Of a stretch of 64,000 nt of DNA, positions 1 to 13,500 are shown in pieces. How positions within the stretch are numbered: the first letter of the stretch is position 1; each line of letters starts with the position of its first letter. Location of the stretch: assembly GCA_008711295.1 (NCBI GenBank), contig VUYV01000158.1:300196-364195 (forward strand). Reading direction: 5' to 3'. This DNA is from Anarhynchus alexandrinus (Eukaryota; Chordata; Aves; Charadriiformes; Charadriidae). The notes below the pieces were generated by a model, which saw nothing but the letters and a program-made list of their open reading frames with translations, was not told the origin of the DNA and ran no database searches. A program made the translations under genes and the position numbers.

Positions 1-69
1 TGGCAGGGGGGTTGGAACTTGATGATCTTCAAGGTCCTTTCCAACCTAAACCATTCTATGATTCTATGA
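1..69 (+). mobile_element. CR1 LINE, 3' end (cut by window edge)
   Basis: The window opens inside the last part of a CR1 non-LTR retrotransposon. The text runs from a GGCAGGGGGGTTGGAAC block, through a GATGATCTTCAAGGTCC block, to the CR1 tail ATTCTATGATTCTATGA. This order marks the 3' end of avian CR1 in the + orientation. Everything upstream lies outside the window, so the full length is unknown. It has no coding capacity here. Near-consensus bases suggest a fairly young copy. Confidence 0.95.
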
Positions 70-3000
70 ACAATTTCCAGCCTCACCTGTGTTGGTAAAG
101 TGATAAGCTGTCTGTTTGGGAAAAGGTTTTCTTCCCATTCCTTTAAAAACTTCCTAGCACAAGCAGGAGGCTGGTATCATGTGCAGGTTTTGGGATACTT
201 ATGTAATACAAATAATGAGGAGTTCCTATTACTTGTGGTTTAAGAGCGTGTTCAAAATACAGTGAGCAGGTGACTTTCCTAACTCATCTCAAAGTCAATT
301 CCAGAGCCGGACTCAGTCCTTCTCCTTGAATCCACCTATTCCTACACTGCCCATCTCTTTATTACACAGTGTGTGGATTTTCACAAGGGAGTCAACCCCT
401 TCTGTGAGAAGAGACAGAACTTTTTCTGCAGGGCTAACATCTTTTAATAGGACAGGTACTGGACTTGTGATATATCCTACTGCTACAGAATTCATATCAA
501 TAAGTTGTTATCAACGGTATTTGCGGTGTTTTACAAATGAGAGATTTCTATAACAAAAATATGATATATCCATACCTTTTTATTTATTAAATATCAGGTA
601 CTCTGGTTGGCTTTCTTTAACTGCAGAAAGTATTGGATGGGAAGAACATTTTGAAAAATGGTGACTGTCAGCTGAATTAAGTATATTTCAGTAATGACAT
701 AAAAAATGTTCCTAATGGATACTCAAAGTAAGAAATAGAAGCGTATTACAAGAAAAAAGTATAATATTTCAAAATTTTTAAGATATAATGCTATGTCTTA
801 AAGGATTTTAAATTTCCATGAAATGATTCATTGAGCTTTGAAACAATTGGAGTTTAAATTATCAACTTGTATTAACACAGGATGTTTTCAATAGCTCAGC
901 AAAACCCATATCCCTAATTTTTAATTTTATACCAGCACCTAAGGAGGAAAGATGGCCAGTAGCTTTATTTGATAGCTAGCACTAATATAGGAGTCCAACT
1001 TAAAAGGACACTGTTCATAACCATCATCATAAAAAACCTTACAAGTATTCTTTTGAAGTTCACTTATGAATTCAGTTTGACTGTGTTAATGACTTGTACT
1101 GATTTTTTTGAGCTTGAGCTTTATTAGTGCAAATACTTAGCGAAGGTGTATTTTAAGCCTGAGTGCCAGAATATTAATCAAAACCTTAATTACATATTCA
1201 GTAGTAATATTCACAATTCATATGGGTCTTACTTAATTTCATTACTCATCCAATCAAGGATCAGAAGCAATGACATATGATTTAAATAGCAAATTGTTTT
1301 GGATATTTCTAATTAGTAGACACAAAGGATTGGTTATTAAAGAAATTAACTTCAGCACCTTGAAAACTGAAGAATAACCTTGAAATAAGAATAAACTCAA
1401 CATTCAAATCTATTCACGGAAAATTTACAGAAAGATTTGATGCATGTCTAGTGTACCTGAACTATTTGCAAATAAATAAACGATAAAAATATGTCTTCTA
1501 ATGGCATGCCATAAATCATTCTTTGGAGAATTCTTCATGAATAGCAACCTTAATAGTTGTGGGGAAGGAGAAAGGAAGACAGAAGGATTATTTATGTTCA
1601 CTTTAAGTAATTGTTTTGGGTTCAAATATTGCAGCTGTCACTCAAGAGTGCACTTTATTGTGAGAATACCTCTTTGACCAAATAAATTCTAATTTGGTCA
1701 TAATGCAGAATGTGTCACCCTGAATGTATCTCATTATGTGGGAGTCTACCGCTGCTTCATCTATGTTTTCACTTCCCCATCCTCAAAAACCTGGGAAGAC
1801 TCCTGTTGAGGGGGCAAGGCTTTGAAAAAGGCGTCTGAGAACTTAGAGGAGCAGTGGGAGAATTGGGTCCTTCTCCCTGTTCCTACTGTCACTCCGTGCT
1901 CAGGTAAGTGTCCTTCATCTCTACTACAACCCAAAGCTCTTTGATTCTGTGATGCACTGCTCTTGACGCCAGAGGAAGGCTGCTCTGCGGCTCCCTTGAA
2001 GCCGGAATTCTGTGAGCAGTATTGGATTCTGGGGGCAAGGAAGCACAAAGCCATGGGAGTAGTCTGGGACTCCTATTGATTGCCGTCACTGAACGTGTAT
2101 GTAGCTGTGATTTGTTGCAAGCAATTTCCTGACACAGGCTGTCCCACATCTTATTATTTTTTAGACGGACATCATTTTAGCATATAGACTTCACAAAGAG
2201 AAGAAATGCATGAAGGAGTCAGGTAAAATCTGGGAGTATCAGTCATGGAAGTATCTTTTTTTAATTTCCTTTTTCTCGTGGCAACTATTTTTATCATATT
2301 CAAGCATTAGCTCTGAGAGAGAAATAATGTTCACTTCAAAAGCCACTTCCTCCTCAATAAATAATTCAGAGCCATAGATTGTTCATGAGGAAGTATCAAC
2401 ACACTAGTAGTAATTTAATATACCGAGCAATCGCACTCACTTTAGCCTACATATGATTTAAATAGAATATGACAGTTTAGGGTCTCCATTTGCCCCATGG
2501 CATGTTGGGATCAAACTTGGCAAGTGATTGCAGTGTTCTCATATCTTCTGAAGAAGTAAATGAAAGTTGCATAATTCAGAGAGGATTTCTTAATTACATG
2601 CTAAATCAGGGTTTGCCTGCTTGTGTTCTGAATCCAAATTGTTGCCCAGGACCAGCTATAGAGGAGCATGGAATATTTTCCCTGTCCTTTGTTAACTAGC
2701 ATCTCACAATCGCGTCTCTTTTTTTTAACTTGTTGAACTATTATTTTGAAGCACAGTTTCAGTATATTAGTTACCTTTGCTTTATCCTGTGGGTGAAAGG
2801 TTGTGCCTGCCCTTCCTGAGCTGTCTGACCCATGGGATCCATCTGCTGAGGCCAACCTGCTTTCTGGAAGTTTTACTTCCTTTGTTTTTTCAAAACAGTC
2901 TCTTTCATTTTATTTTTTTTTTTTCCTTCCTTTGCCACTAGTAGGCCAACACCCTACACACACCCCAGTGTTAGCTACTGGTTGTGCTGGGAAGGTCTGT

Positions 3001-6000
3001 ATTTCTGTCTTAAATAGTTAGGGTAAAAATAGGCAAAATCCTTCTCACTCTATTGTTCTTGCCCTAGCGTTAGGAAAACACAGCGCTGGGAGTACATCTG
3101 TGGCATAGGTATTGTGTGCTACTAGAACAAGGCTACAGATTTGTCATACCTGAACTGAGGTTAGGACTTCTCTTTCACGACATCACTTTTTGTGGAGTGG
3201 CTCAGCGGTGTTCAGGCTGGTCTGTGCTTGCTGCATCACAAATATGGCATAAATTTTCTTCTGGTTTGGCTCTACACAAACAAAATTAATCTAAACACTG
3301 AATGAGACTAAGCACTCCCATGAAGTATTATGGCTATAATCAATTAAACCATAGCAATTTATCTGTGGTTCACATCCATGGAAGTGGGTTTACACAGGAT
3401 GCCTACAATCAAAAGTGTAATGCGTAACTTTATGCATTTGTCCTTTGCATCCTCTAGGGTGTGCATCTTCTAGCAAGCCTATCGTTAGAAAGCCTACTAA
3501 CCGTAACAGTGCTTATACCAAAGACATATAATGAAATCCTATGTAGGGACATGGAATTGTCTTGGTGAGAAGATGCAGCCTACGGCTGCATTTCTCTAGG
3601 AAAAGGGCAGATTGAGATTGAGGAGTAACATGTTTTTCTCTGTTCTTTGGAAGGAAATGGTTGCCCTTCCTACTTCTATAGTGTTCTCCAATTCATCTGA
3701 CTGATAAGGGGAAAAGATAGCCAGGGCTTCTCTCACAACCAGTTTGCCTACAGAGAGGGCTGTAGCTCAGTAATTCTTTCTCCAAAGTTCCAGTATAGTC
3801 TGAATAGATCTAGGAAGGGTTCAAGGGGAACCATCCATGCTTATAAATCCATGGTTACCTATGGAAATGTAATGCCACAAGATTTGGCCCATAACTGTGA
3901 CTGTAAATCTGGCCTTGTTATTTATCTTCCTGGTTAACCTGATCTCTCAGCAGGACTATGCCAGAGATTTTCATTTTGGAAACAGTCTGCTGATCATATG
4001 GCATGCATGTAGAAGCAAGGAACATTAGGTCAGTGGTAGATGTATTTCTGCTTTGATTTAAAATGTCTTTAAGATGTTCGGAAATTTCCTTTATGTTCCT
4101 GTGGGATAAGAGAGTGGAGGCATGATGGAGCGATTAAGCAATGGTGATCAGCACATAACTCATAACCCTGACAAGGGATGTGTTTTGAAGCACCAGCCAT
4201 TACTGTGCAGTTGGATGAAAGAGATGTCTAAAGATGCGTTCTTCTTGTCTGAGAAACTGGCCTCAAGTTGGTGCTGACACATCTGGAAGAAGGACTTTAA
4301 ACTGAGAAACGAGAGGAGAAGATTGGGGGAGACTCTTATGTCCCTTATACCTTATATATATATATATATAAAATTAGTGCAAGAGGAGTAAAATGGGGCA
4401 AATAAAGATAGAACAGTGGATATAGAAATGTTAATAGTAATTTGCTTAGCAAAGAAAACTCTAAGCTGCTGAGAAAGTGGTGTCAATGACACATTGCTGC
4501 TAGGATTGTGCTTTATCTGTTCAGTGGCTGAGTCTTGTCCCTAAGGAAAAGCTGAAACACGGATACCAACCTGCCATAAACCTGTGCAAGAAAAGGGAAG
4601 AAGTAGGAGCATCAGTGCTCCTACTTGAACCAGGTGAATTCATGACTTGGGGCTTGAATGTTGTATGCTACTGAGGAAAGAGAACTCAAACTAGAGACCT
4701 GCTGGTATACTACTGAGTATTAATGATATAATAACTTGAAAGAGAGGGTTATATTTGATTAAAAAAAATATTTTTAAAGGTCTCCAAAGTTGGTTTCCCT
4801 GGGCTAGCAGTGGGCTTCCTTAATGGATTGCTGGAGTCCTGTTATGAGAAGGGAAGGGTGGACATTCCAGAAATCAGTGGAAATGTAATCATTAGGGGGG
4901 GATTTTAACTACTTAAATGGATATTGGAGAACACAGCCTATTAGTAATCATCATAGATGTTTTCATGTGGTGGGTGACAGTCTTCATCAAGTAGCTAATG
5001 TATCAGTAAGATGTGTTACGGTGTTCCATTTTTTATGGGGATGTTTTGGAATATTTAGAATTTCTCAGTAAGCAATGAGGACACTAGGGAAGGCTGATAA
5101 CACCAAATACCCTTCAACAGAGTGATCACAGATATTTTCCTTTTATTTTTCTTGAGGAAATAAAGAAATTTCATAACTGAGGGAAATGACTAGTAGGAGA
5201 AACTTGCAGATACAAAAAAAATTCTAAATTTCTTTTAAATTAATGATGCTAACACTGCCAGGAATCTGAACATCAAAAACAGAGAAAAAATTGTAGGGTG
5301 TAGCTCTAAAATAAAGTGTATGTATGTGACACCATTAGGAATATGCAAGAGACACCTTCCCCCCTTGCACCCTTTCCTTCCCAGCTGTCTGATCAGCACT
5401 GAGTATCAGAGGTCAAAAGGTTTGGAGAGAAAGTGAGAATTTCCAAAGCCAAGCCAAGCTGGCGTTTACAGAAGAAATCACAAATAGCAAAACACTCTTC
5501 AGCTACGTAGCAGGGACAGAAAAAAGGAAGAAAGAGAGCTGCTGTCTTGTGAGGGTGGATATTAAAGATAATCTAGATATGGCTTGGTGCTTTCCCTCAT
5601 TTTTCAGTAAGGATGATTGTGTTAGCATGGTGGCAAAAGGAAAACAGATAATGTACAAGATGGTATTAAAACAGAATAACCACAGCTGCAGTGAAAGCAA
5701 CAGTAAATGAGTTTATCTTTGTAAAATCAAAGGAATTAATAATTTCCATTCCAGAATACTGAAAGAACCGGTGAATTACATCTATATTTTGAATCTGCTA
5801 AGATAGAGATAGTACCATAGGACTGGAGAACAGCTGAGAAATAAAATTACTCAGCAACTATAGATCTATGAGTAAGTGAAGCTTTGAGTGGCCTTTCCTT
5901 TAAAAACTTCTCTACAGACATACAGTTAAAGGGGGGAAGCGTAACAGGATTTACTAAAGATGGGTACTGCCAGACTGACCCGGGAACTTTCTCTGTACTG

Positions 6001-6857
6001 TATTGAATTTTATAGATGAAGGCAGCGTGGTGTGCATACTCTGTCTGCCAGGGAAAACTTCTGATGCACCCTGGCAGTTTTCAGCAGAGCTGGACAAGGA
6101 GGGGATTAGCAAGGGGCTGTAGAGTAGGAAAGGAACTAACTTGCTAGCAGGTGTGTTTAAGTAGAACCCGCGCAGCTGGATTAGGAGAGGGGCACTGCAT
6201 GGCCACAGCCACAGCTTCACTGGGTGACCTAAAGCTCGTGGCGCACTGAATGAGAGTTTATATTCCTCTTGGCCTCTTCCTTCTCCTCCTCCCATCCAGG
6301 AGACTTATGTTTGAATCACTGCATTGACGTTTTGCCAGAATTTCCAACCTATAGCTCCTTTTGTTTTCAAAATTCTGAATTTTAGATCAGATAGAAGTTT
6401 GCATTTCACAGCCTGGTCTGAGCATATTGGGATTTTGTTTATTCTCCAGGCATGATCTGAACAGATAAAAAAAAAAAAAATTGCTGGTAGAAATACAGTC
6501 AAAACAAATTGAGGCTTTCTACATTTTGATTTTGCTCCACAGAGATGTATTGTCACATGCTATGAAATCAGAGGGTTTAAAAACTTCAGAGTCAATGATT
6601 TAAGCTTCCGCTAAATATCTTCTCAAATAGGATTCAGGCTTGTATATCCGTGGCATACCCCGAGACTACAGTTAAATTAGGGCTCTCCGTATGTTGCAGC
6701 CTGCCGGAAAATTTCGCTTAAACTTTGCTATGGTAATATATATGTGGGAACAAGATTTTTCTAAAGGTACAGTCCTCAGTTTAGATACGTAATGTTGGTG
6801 AGAGTGTACTGGCTGCTCAGCAGCCGCGAGCACTCCGGTGTTTGGTTAGGTGTCTGC
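70..6857. other. AT-rich unique DNA, no gene seen
   Basis: This 6.8-kb stretch has no repeat I can name and no convincing coding segment. Open frames up to about 110 codons occur on both strands but lack splice sites at their ends and family resemblance. It holds a perfect (TA)9 run at 4353-4370, an A14 run at 6467-6480, and an isolated strong splice-donor match (CAG/GTAAGT, GT at 1904) with no suitable acceptor upstream. Confidence 0.6.
4353..4370. repeat. (TA)9 microsatellite
   Basis: An uninterrupted TA dinucleotide run of nine units. It is a likely length-variable marker and has no other evident role. Confidence 0.9.
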
Positions 6858-6977
6858 GAAGTGACAGATGAAACTAACTGTTATAGCTGAAGATTGTGAC
6901 TAACTTTATATCATTTAGATCCAANTGAAGTGACAGATGAAACTAACTGTGACTAACTTTATATCATTTAGATCCAA
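6858..6977. repeat. Imperfect direct duplication joined by an N
   Basis: A 67-bp segment (6858-6924) is followed by an N (6925) and one base, then repeated as a 51-bp version (6927-6977). The copies are identical except that the second lacks 16 bp (6882-6897). The missing piece lies between two TGT triplets, as in a slippage deletion. One indel, no other differences and an N at the junction fit two alleles of a heterozygous site laid end to end by the assembler better than a real tandem duplication. Confidence 0.85.
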
Positions 6978-9900
6978 AGCGTGGAGATAAAGTACTCCAA
7001 ACAAAAGCTACTCTGGGTATTTTACTGGACCATGTGCTTTGTACTATGTGGGACTCCCTGCTTGGAGTTTTTAGGGTGACAGTAAAAGGACTTTGATCAG
7101 TTCCTGCAAATTGAGGCGGTGGTGGACTTTGCGTGTGTAGTAGTTTGTAGTATCCTTAAGTCAAAATGTAAAAATAACATCACGTTACTGTGGAAATGGC
7201 TTTATTTCAATTTTTGTGCTTTGAAACATTTTCACCTCCTGCTGCAGAATGAGCGCAACAGCCAGAGAACGAGACTAATTGAGAAACAGAACAGTATTGC
7301 TTCACTGAGCCAGATTATGTATTCCTTGTCCAAAATTGGAATGACACAGGTATATGTCAAGTATTGTCGAAAAGGCTTTCTTTAGGCTGTGTTCAGCAGT
7401 GTTGGTTGGTTGGCTCATACCAGAGTTTTTCTAACCTGAGGTGTGGAGGTGTCCCTTTTCCCTCGTGTTACAGAAATTGAGTTAGTCTGAAGAAAAAAAA
7501 TATTGATGTTTTGGACTGAGTCTGGAATGAGTTCTCTCTGGTGCAGAGTACCACAGCCCTAACTAGTTAAGTAGTGCTTAACAGTGTTAAACCAGTACAA
7601 GAGGTAACTGGGCATGTTACCCTGTGTGCTGGTCTGCAGGCAGAGGCAGTCCTGCCTTGGGAGCCACGTGAAGTTCCCACAGGCTCAATAATGTGTCTGG
7701 TTCCTTTAATCAGCCTTGTGACTCCAGTTCAGCAATTCACAAAGTAAGTAGTATCTTACTCATCCTGGGAAAAAAAAAAAAAGACAAAAAAAGACAGAAT
7801 CAGGCCATTAGGTTGTATTGTAAATTTGTTAATAATAGTTGCAAAAGGGATTACTCAATCACTGTGAGCAGTAGCCTCTTTTTTTTCTCCAAAGAGTTGG
7901 GATTTTTGTTTGGTGAGTAGTGCTTCAGCAGCACTCATAGTGAGGACATATATATTTTATATGTATTTTTTTGTATCTATATATATACAGAGCTCTGGTC
8001 CTGCAAACACCACACCACCTGCGTTAAGTACATATACAAGCACCTGAAGAATCCGGGCCAGAGCTTACTAAGCTCAAGCAAATGCAGTCATGAGTGAACT
8101 GGGGAAATAAATGATTAAATAAATCAAATATTAAGTGTGTGTAATGCAGAAAAATAATTTTGGGCTCACATTGTGTCTTTTTTTTTTTTTTTTCCTTTTA
8201 AAAAAGGTAACTACAATTCATTCAGATACAACAAAATATTGTTGGGCCAAAAGATTGTTCAATTTCAGCTGCAGATTTGGAGTCATGAGTAGACAGGAGG
8301 CACCTTGGATGGCAGATTAGTTTGCACTGTTAAAGCATCCTGAGTTGTATATTCTGCTGATATTCTGTATTTGCATACTTCTTGATCTTAAAACTAACTT
8401 AAATTTTTTTCGAAGTCAGCAAAAATGATTCTGATTGTGCTTTACGCTAGTGAAATTTTTGCTGAAAAGCGGGACACATTTCAATAGTGAGATTAGCTAG
8501 ACTGTGAAATATTACCCCTCAGGGAAGTTGTAGGAGACCAGTTGCACGGATCATTTAAATGCAATTAGAAAAAGCAGCAGAGGATGGAGCCAGGCAATTT
8601 TCCCCTCCCCCCCTTTGCTTCCTCCCCAAATACATTTGAAAAATGTCATTTGGGGAAATAACAACAGATTCAGGTTGCATTTAGCAAGTAGTTTTGGCTG
8701 AAAAGGGGCAAATTTGAAGGTAGTTTATTCCAGTAATTTTGTGAAAATGCCTGCACGTTTGGGAAAGAAGTTTCATGCTAAAAATGTGACTTGTAGTTTT
8801 GAAATTTGGTGATTTCATTTATGAATTGGTTCATACTTGTTGCAGGTTGATGCAAAAATATGTAATTATAGTTTTCTTTTCCTGCTTCTGTCTTTCCCCA
8901 AGATCAGATTTTAATCGAGCTGAACTTCATTTTTTTTTTTCTTTTTCTTCTCATTGAACCGAACAATCTATTATTTGCACAGTTCTAGAAAATATACTGA
9001 GAAGTCAGCTTCAGGCTGATAGAAGGAAAGACCTCATGTCTTTTCCTGTGAGGTCTCTTTCATTTCGAGTCTGTGATTTACAGGTTGAGTTGGCTGCCTC
9101 GGTTTAAGTGATGCCTTTAGTAGCTTTCGAGTTTGATTTTTCCAAAAATCTGGTGATGCGTATCAATGACTTCAGTCTCAGTATGAGGTACACTTTCTCT
9201 GCCCCTCTCAAAATTAGGGTCTAAGTAGCTCAAATTTGGTGCTTAAAGCTGATGCAGTTCTAAATAGAAGTAGAATAAAGACTAAGAGGATCTTTAGTGG
9301 TTCATAAATCATAAATAGATTGCTTTTCGGAACAAGGGTGAATTTTACCCACAGAGCCCTGGAAAGTTGCCTCCTATGTAACTTCCACTGTATGCATGTC
9401 AAATTCTCTGACAGATAGGGAAGAATTGAAACCAGTGAGGCTTCATAAAAAGAGTTTGGGGATTAATACTGGCAATATTTTGCAATCTCTAGTAAAGCAA
9501 CAGATTTATAATTCAATATACATAACTTCATTAATCATGTTTCTTTCTTAAATGGTGATCAAAAAATAAATATGTGCTTAGAAATGAAAGTTGTCTACAA
9601 AAGCTTGTTTTTGCCTTGTTACTTCAGAAAGGTGGTGTTTTCCCCCCTCTGTTGCTGTCTGTTGTTAATTAGGGAAGTGGAGATGGATGTGTAGAATTAG
9701 GTTGCACATAATCTCATCTGAATATTTAATCATAAATGATTAAGATGAAGATTTATAACACAGATTTTGACATTCTGGCTGATATAGCAAGGTTAATAGA
9801 GCTATATTCTCCCCAGTTACAGATTGTCTGGGAAAGCACAAAAGACAATAGTGTCTACAGTCATTAGAGGGCAATAAGATCTCCAAGAATGTTCTTTCCC

Positions 9901-10333
9901 TTCTTTATTTTTAGAAAAACTTGTGCTGATAGTCTGATGTAATTTTAAAAGATCCAGGAGACAAAATTTAAACAGGAAAAACAAAATCGAAAGGAAAAAT
10001 ATTTTCCAATAAAACATACGGTAGTGGATTCCAATAGACAACTAAAAATCTACTTTATCTGAAAAATCTGAGATGGTATTTGATTGAATAAACAGCTAAT
10101 GTGGTATGGTATGACCAAGCTCAGTAATTGTCCTATACTGTCTAGTTGTACCTTTTTGGGTTAGGCACTACAGAGTTGTGTGTTACACCCACTCTGCAGA
10201 GTGTAAGACCATTGATACCACCAGGACCGCATGAGTTGGATATGGTTACATGCATTAGCTATAGAAATAAGTGGAAAGTTATTAGGAAGTATAATAGTAT
10301 GTCAATTATTGGTACACTATATTATGGTGTGAC
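6978..10333. other. AT-rich DNA around candidate exon A
   Basis: Apart from the candidate exon at 7248-7349, this interval shows only homopolymer runs (A12 near 7770, T17 near 8178, T11 near 8930) and a TATATA-rich patch near 7950-7990. No repeat family, RNA gene or promoter is recognisable. Confidence 0.5.
7248..7349 (+). CDS. Candidate internal exon A (34 codons), product unknown
   Basis: A 102-nt segment is open in one frame, starting and ending on codon boundaries (phase 0 to 0). It is preceded by a good acceptor (pyrimidine-rich TTTTCACCTCCTGCTGCAG) and followed by a usable donor (CAG/GTATAT). The 34-residue peptide begins NERNSQRTRLIEKQNS and ends SKIGMTQ. It is rich in polar and charged residues and has two CpGs in an AT-rich setting, which is more exon-like than its surroundings. 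I see no domain or motif and do not recognise the family. Its phase allows joining to the candidate exons at 16685 or 18492. A chance pseudo-exon remains quite possible, since an open frame of this length is common by chance. Confidence 0.3.
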
Positions 10334-10508
10334 AGTGGAACAGGTTGCACAGAGAAGTTGTGGATGCCTCATCCCTGGAAATGTTCAAGGCCAGACTGGA
10401 TGGGGCTTTGAGTAACCTGGTCTGGTGGGAGGTGTCCCTGCCCATGGCAGGGGGGTTGGATGGTCTTTAAGGTCTGTTCCAACCCTAACCGTTTTATGAT
10501 TCTATGAT
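10334..10508 (+). mobile_element. CR1 LINE, 5'-truncated 3' end
   Basis: About 175 bp of CR1 in the + orientation. It starts in the end of ORF2 (GTGGAACAGGTTGC, then a block equivalent to CATCCCTGGAAATGTTCAAG) and runs through the GGTGTCCCTGCCCATGGCAG block to the terminal TTTATGATTCTATGAT tail. Severe 5' truncation is normal for CR1. Several substitutions suggest moderate age. Confidence 0.95.
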
Positions 10509-13500
10509 TATCTCATAATCTCCCAAACAAGAAAGAATGATTGATGACACTGAATGCTAGTCTGAAGGACCTGAACTATCGTTAGATAATTCTTGATTTG
10601 CTGGAGGAAGAACTGAGATACTGAGAAAAATGCCAACNCCCCCCCGAAAAACATGTATGGTGGAAATTAAGCATCTACCTCAGTTCAGCCACTATTTCAG
10701 CCTGGAAATGTTCAAACTCTATGGGCATCGTAGTTTAGACTATGCATTTGTGTAGGTGAAAAAAGGACTTCTTCTGACGTGTAGAAACAGCACTAATATA
10801 GCAGGTCAAGATGTGGTCTGTGTCAACCTTAGCTCTGCCCGGGATCTAAAAATTAAGAAGTGTTCCACACATCTGTTGTGAGGCTGCACTGAGACAGAAG
10901 TCTCCAAGGTTCCCAACAGTTATTTCTGGGATCAAAATCTCCAAAATTATTAGTTCGGGTGTTGTGCTGTTTTCAGGTCCCTTGCTAGCACACCCACACA
11001 GTGCCGCTTGACTTTGTGCAGGTGTAGTACCTGCTACGGATCACCCCGTGCTTGTCTCTTCTCTCTCTGTTCATAGTAGGGCTTAGGATAGGGTACTCAC
11101 TGGTACTCAGCTTTGGCCAAAGTATATTGCCTCACAAGTCAATGAAATTTTTTACCAGGGCCTTTAAAAGAGTTAGGAGATTGAAATTTTTAAAAGTCTA
11201 CCGTATGGGAATTCACAAAGACTGAATTTATCCTAGGAAACCTAATCTTGCATTCAGTTTAAAGGAGGGAGTCTCCCCCGGGAGGGGAGTTGACAGCAGA
11301 AGACTGGTTATAGCTGCTTGGTGCTTTAAATTATCGCCCTGGAAGAGCCCGTCTCCTCTGCTGCTGCCGGTAGGAGGAACAGGAGCCTGGGAAGAAATCA
11401 GCCACTGTAAATATCTCTCTAAGCGGCTTTCCCTCCTGTCCTCCTTGCTTTTGTCTTTCTAGCCTGGGGCTGTTGTTGCTGCCCCTTTCTTGCATCCTCT
11501 GATACTCCCCCTGCCTACGCCTATCGGTCTTGTTCACTGTTACCAGATTTCAGGTGGGAGCGCTACTTGTCCTGTTCACAAATGCCTCTCCTATAACATT
11601 GACCCACTTCTGGTGGTCATACCTGTTTGCCTATGAAATTTATCACAGGATTTGTGTCGAGGATAGAAGGATAACTGTTCTGCACCATAGATAGCTGTCC
11701 TTTTTGGGTATGTAGAGGGTGGAGAGGATTTTTTTACTAGACTTCACAACTTCCAGCGGTAAATGAGCTCTTTAAGCCTTTTTGCAAAAGCCATTGTTCT
11801 CTTTCTGTAAAGTCAAAAGAACTGACATATCTCATTAGTCTGTTAAACAGTACAAAGATAAATGCGTTACATATAAGAATGAATACAGATGATGATACCA
11901 ATTAATTGGTAGGCTTCATAAATACAGTGTCTATGAAGGGCTTTTCCTCCTAGAATTTCTCATGAGTGCTTTTTTTTTTTCTTAATTTCATCAATAATCA
12001 TAGTGTTTTAAATAGCTGAATGCTAATATTAGGTGGGCATAGATGAAAGCTGTCAATCTACAGAAAGACATGGATATTGTCTGTGCTGTGTTAAGCAAAA
12101 AAATATTTAACTCCTGTTTGTGTGTGTTTATTAAACAGTTGGAGATTTTAATAGAATAAGGTTTCTAATGACTTTGTAAACAAGATATGAGATGATTGAA
12201 TTCTTATAAGCAAGTGGTGAGTTGTGATCACTGTTTCTTACTGGCTGCAAATTAATTATGAAGCTAATCCATGCTAAAATGTTTGAAGTCTCTTTCTGTA
12301 TTGTTGTTCAGCAGGGTAGTTATTTACTAGTGCAAAATGAAGCTTGATACACAAACAAAATCCTGCTATTTCCTACTCAAGTATATATAGGTGTATGTAA
12401 GGCAGAAAAACGTGTTGTCAGCTCCCACTTTATTTGAAATTCAGCCTTTCTCAGCAAATTTTGTTCCCGTATGTATTTGTTTCACTTAGAATATGTTTCT
12501 GCGGGTAATTACACTAAGTACCCCCATTTGAAAGCCTGCTGAGCAGGGCTGGACCTTTAACCTGTAAACTTCCTCAGGCAGAGACCATAACTAAAGTGCT
12601 TATGAAATTCGTATCTTGGCAATGATGGCTAATATGTCTGGAATTGGAAAATAATAGCAGTTGCTAATGAGGGGATTTTCAGGAAATTAACACAATCAAG
12701 TAGGCCATCTCATCCCTGATGGGAGAGATGTCTGCTTTTTCAGTCGGCGCATCCTTTTGCATGGGAATTATGTGAGGTCTGGTGAAGGGACAGCGTATCC
12801 TGATGATTGGCTGCTTTTCCCAGCTGTATCGGCAGGACTAAGAAAAGATATTTCCCCTTCCTACAAGCCGCCTTCCCTTTTTATCCCGAAGCCATCATGC
12901 CTACAGCAGCACTACCACAGTACAGTCTAAGAGAGATTTGTGATGGATGCTGGGGAGTAAGTTAACAGCAATGAACCGACGGTGACCTGCAACATAACCC
13001 AGGGTTGAAGGTGTTGAAGGTAGGCAGAGGTGGCTGGTAAATGTGTTAAGATATGGTCCATGTAGCAGTCCTCCCTATGCAATTCCTGAAGGGGAGGTAT
13101 AGTAAATCCAGATGACAGATATGTCTTTTTGTATGCACACTGCTTCATTCATAAGGGAAAAGTAAACACCTTTTTTTTTTTTTCTTCTTGTTTTTCTGGT
13201 GAGTTCACAAAACTGCAGGCAAGTGACAGTGTTGGTAAAAAATAAATAAATTGTTCATCTGTGTTGCCAATGTTAGAAGAGCAGATGTGACAGACTTTCC
13301 TAAAAGAACTTTTCCTTCATATGCTGAAGTCGCGAAGAGCATAATTATAAGTTAACTAAAAATAAGAACCACATTTCTTATTGACAGCTGTCAGTAAATA
13401 TCAGTGCAGCAAAAAATATTTGACCATGACATGTACTTCTAAAATTGCTAACTGCTAAATTTGCTGAGACTGGTCATGACATTGTTGTTTTTTTTGCTGC

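Noticed and set aside
1804..1903. Perfect donor CAG/GTAAGT preceded by an open frame
   Set aside because: No acceptor with a pyrimidine tract lies within the open part; the only plausible AG precedes an in-frame TGA.
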